36,840 nt of DNA from the IMG/VR virus record IMGVR_UViG_3300036852_000075, positions 1-36,840 of that record; one strand, written 5' to 3'. The translations under genes were made by a program, and so were the position numbers. Each line of letters starts with the position of its first letter. Position 1 is the stretch's first letter. The notes beneath the pieces were generated by a model. The model had not been told where the DNA came from, searched no databases, and worked only from the letters and a program-made list of their open reading frames with translations. Below, piece by piece: positions 35,896 through 36,840 of the stretch. The stretch comes from a virus.

Positions 35896-36038
35896 GGCAA
35901 GCGGTCGAGAGGGTACTTGCGACTAATGCGGCGCCATTCACACACCATGATGACCACGAACGCGATCACGCAGGCCGCAACAACGCCGATGAACGGAGCT
36001 CCAACGAGCAACGCGATCGCGAGCACGACGTACGCCAT
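35892..36038 (-). CDS. Possible antisense small membrane protein, 48 residues
   Basis: On the minus strand an ATG opens a frame coding a continuous hydrophobic stretch (Val-Val-Leu-Ala-Ile-Ala-Leu-Leu-Val-Gly and Cys-Val-Ile-Ala-Phe-Val-Val-Ile-Met) and a basic end, Glu-Trp-Arg-Arg-Ile-Ser-Arg-Lys-Tyr-Pro. It ends across the stop of the + strand gene. No ribosome site is present on its strand, since the purine-rich tract there serves the + strand gene. A lysis-related protein or a mere mirror of + strand GC-rich codons are both possible. A + strand ORF of 40 residues overlaps it but is less protein-like. Confidence 0.4.
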   Translation of the reverse strand: MAYVVLAIALLVGAPFIGVVAACVIAFVVIMVCEWRRISRKYPLDRLP

Positions 36039-36045
36039 AGGAGGG
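36039..36045 (+). promoter_or_regulatory. Strong ribosome binding site preceding an ACG codon
   Basis: AGGAGGG lies seven bases before the ACG at 36053. A stop in frame at 36038 fixes the 5' limit of the following coding frame, and no ATG, GTG or TTG occurs in it before 36137. The position supports initiation at ACG. Confidence 0.6.
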
Positions 36046-36052
36046 TAATTCT

Positions 36053-36358
36053 ACGGCAGCCACGACGCTCTTTAACGGACCTTTCATCACGATTTTTGAC
36101 GCCAACGGCGATCCGGTCGTCGGGGCCGAAATCACTGTGTTTCAGGCCGGTACCAGCACCCCCGAGGACGTGTTCACCGACTCGGATCTGCTGGTGGCAT
36201 GGGCACAACCGCTGGTGACGAACGCCGCCGGGCAGACCACCGGGCCGGTCTATGTGTCCCCAACCCCGGCGCTCAAGATTGTCGTCGTGGATGCCCTTGC
36301 TGTGCCGGTTGACGGATTTCCCGTGGATAACTGGTCGCCCTCAGAAGTCGCGACGTAG
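36053..36358 (+). CDS. Tail/fibre N-terminal-type protein, apparent ACG start
   Basis: The conserved pattern is Leu-Phe-x-Gly-Pro-Phe-Ile-Thr-Ile-Phe-Asp-Ala-Asn-Gly-Asp-Pro, Gly-Ala-Glu-Ile-Thr-Val-Phe-Gln-Ala-Gly-Thr-x-Thr-Pro, then Ala-Gly-Gln-Thr. That is the N-terminal attachment-domain pattern of phage tail spikes and fibres. It starts well before the first standard start codon (GTG at 36137), so initiation must lie upstream; ACG at 36053 has an ideal ribosome site. The protein (101 residues) is shorter than a spike, so it may be a stand-alone adaptor. A base error altering an ATG is the main alternative. Confidence 0.6.
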   Translation, partial: TAATTLFNGPFITIFDANGDPVVGAEITVFQAGTSTPEDVFTDSDLLVAWAQPLVTNAAGQTTGPVYVSPTPALKIVVVDALAVPVDGFPVDNWSPSEVAT

Positions 36359-36369
36359 GAGACGAGCAC

Positions 36370-36666
36370 ATGGCCGGGCCGCTGAACGGCAAAACGCAGT
36401 TCGTGATTGGGATCGTGACGATCGTCGTGTCGGTCCTCGCGTCCTATTTCACGACACAGAACTCGACGAATCAGCGGATCACGGTCGTCGAGACGCAAGG
36501 GTCCGAGCGGTGGAACTACGTCAAATCGTCCCTGGAGCGGATCGAGCGAAACCAGGACGCGGATCGGTCGGAGATTCGCCGCATTGTGCAGGATTGGCGT
36601 GACGGCGTGAATCGACGCACGGGAGAGCCATTGCCGTTGCAGCGGTCGTTGGAGCCTGGACCGTGA
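36370..36666 (+). CDS. Small membrane protein of the lysis region, holin/spanin-like
   Basis: The ATG follows GGAGACGAGC. The 98-residue product has one transmembrane helix (about 10-28, Phe-Val-Ile-Gly-Ile-Val-Thr-Ile-Val-Val-Ser-Val-Leu-Ala) and a C-terminal charged coiled-coil-like helix (about 48-75) with a Pro-rich end. Its position next to an endolysin suggests a pinholin, XhlA-type anchor or inner-membrane spanin. Its stop overlaps the endolysin GTG. Confidence 0.55.
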   Translation: MAGPLNGKTQFVIGIVTIVVSVLASYFTTQNSTNQRITVVETQGSERWNYVKSSLERIERNQDADRSEIRRIVQDWRDGVNRRTGEPLPLQRSLEPGP

Positions 36667-36840
36667 TTCGCTGGCTGGACCGGTGCCGCTTCGACGATCT
36701 CCACGGGGCGATCGTGCTCGCGTTACTCCGCGCGGATGCGATCTATGCGGCGGCCGGCGTGGACTGCTGGATTACCTCGGCGAACGACTCAGGTCACATG
36801 GTCGGGAGCAAGCACTACATCGGGCGCGCCGTCGATCTGC
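36663..36840 (+). CDS. Endolysin, M15-like peptidase, truncated by the window end
   Basis: The GTG overlaps the previous stop (GTGA), and the frame stays open to the end (59 residues). It contains Ile-Thr-Ser-Ala-Asn-Asp-Ser-Gly-His-Met-Val-Gly-Ser-Lys-His-Tyr-Ile-Gly-Arg-Ala followed by Val-Asp-Leu, the Ser-x-His-x-x-Gly-x-Ala-x-Asp-Leu zinc site of M15-type D-Ala-D-Ala or peptidoglycan peptidases. It would cut the cell wall peptide stem at lysis. The third ligand is beyond the window. Confidence 0.75.
   Translation, partial: MIRWLDRCRFDDLHGAIVLALLRADAIYAAAGVDCWITSANDSGHMVGSKHYIGRAVDL

Noticed and set aside
35926-36048. 40-residue + strand ORF in the gap before the tail-type gene
   Set aside because: The product is Thr/Ala/Asn-rich without structure; the minus-strand reading looks more like protein. 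Neither is strongly supported.
1-36840. Search for tRNA, CRISPR array, integrase/attachment site, and diversity-generating retroelement
   Set aside because: No spaced repeats, cloverleaf-like segments, tyrosine or serine recombinase motifs, or reverse transcriptase motifs were recognised by eye. Absence is not proof without dedicated searches.

Overview
The window is a stretch of a tailed double-stranded DNA phage genome (class Caudoviricetes) with a short-tailed, P22-like structural module. The evidence is the gene order: large terminase, a P22-type portal with a long C-terminal coiled coil, scaffold, P22-type coat protein, a gp4-like head-tail joint, a gp10-like tail accessory protein, internal virion or ejection proteins, and a lysis region that runs off the right end. 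The DNA is GC-rich with GC-ending codons. Nearly all genes are on the + strand, tightly packed, with ATGA, GTGA, TAATG or TGATG overlaps. The host cannot be named from the sequence; a GC-rich Gram-negative bacterium is likely. No tRNA, CRISPR array, integrase or reverse transcriptase was seen.

Layout. Positions 1-11500 are an early/DNA-metabolism region: the end of a 3'-5' exonuclease, a NinB-like recombination protein, two HNH nucleases, a D12-class adenine methyltransferase, a replication-initiator-like protein with an iteron-like array inside its gene, a VRR-NUC nuclease, an XRE-type HTH protein and about twenty tiny genes, many with CxxC zinc-knuckle pairs. It ends at a strong hairpin at 11232-11283. 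Positions 11504-12844 are a control-like island: a leftward HicB-like gene, a 17-bp palindrome at its promoter, and a rightward leader peptide followed by a membrane/HTH/T5orf172 fusion and an excisionase-like HTH protein. Positions 12950-14859 hold an exported FN3-like protein, a J-domain/HTH protein and a small-terminase candidate. Positions 14912-35895 are packaging, head, tail and ejection genes. Positions 35892-36840 hold a tail-type protein with no ordinary start codon, a membrane protein and an M15-like endolysin, with a possible antisense membrane protein.

The most striking theme is selfish-nuclease traffic. Two related AP2/HNH-type genes lie antisense inside the late operon, each starting or ending within a few bases of a structural gene's stop codon. 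A third cassette (MucR finger plus NUMOD3) follows an apparently shortened ejection-protein gene. Beside the HNH gene that follows the coat gene there is a second copy of six coat codons (Ala-Ile-Leu-Pro-Tyr-Phe) whose five base differences are all synonymous. This is what a homing event that replaces and recodes the end of its host gene would leave. A second notable rearrangement splits the gp10-like tail protein: its usual C-terminal module is carried on a separate 558-residue protein behind about 445 residues of foreign beta-rich sequence.
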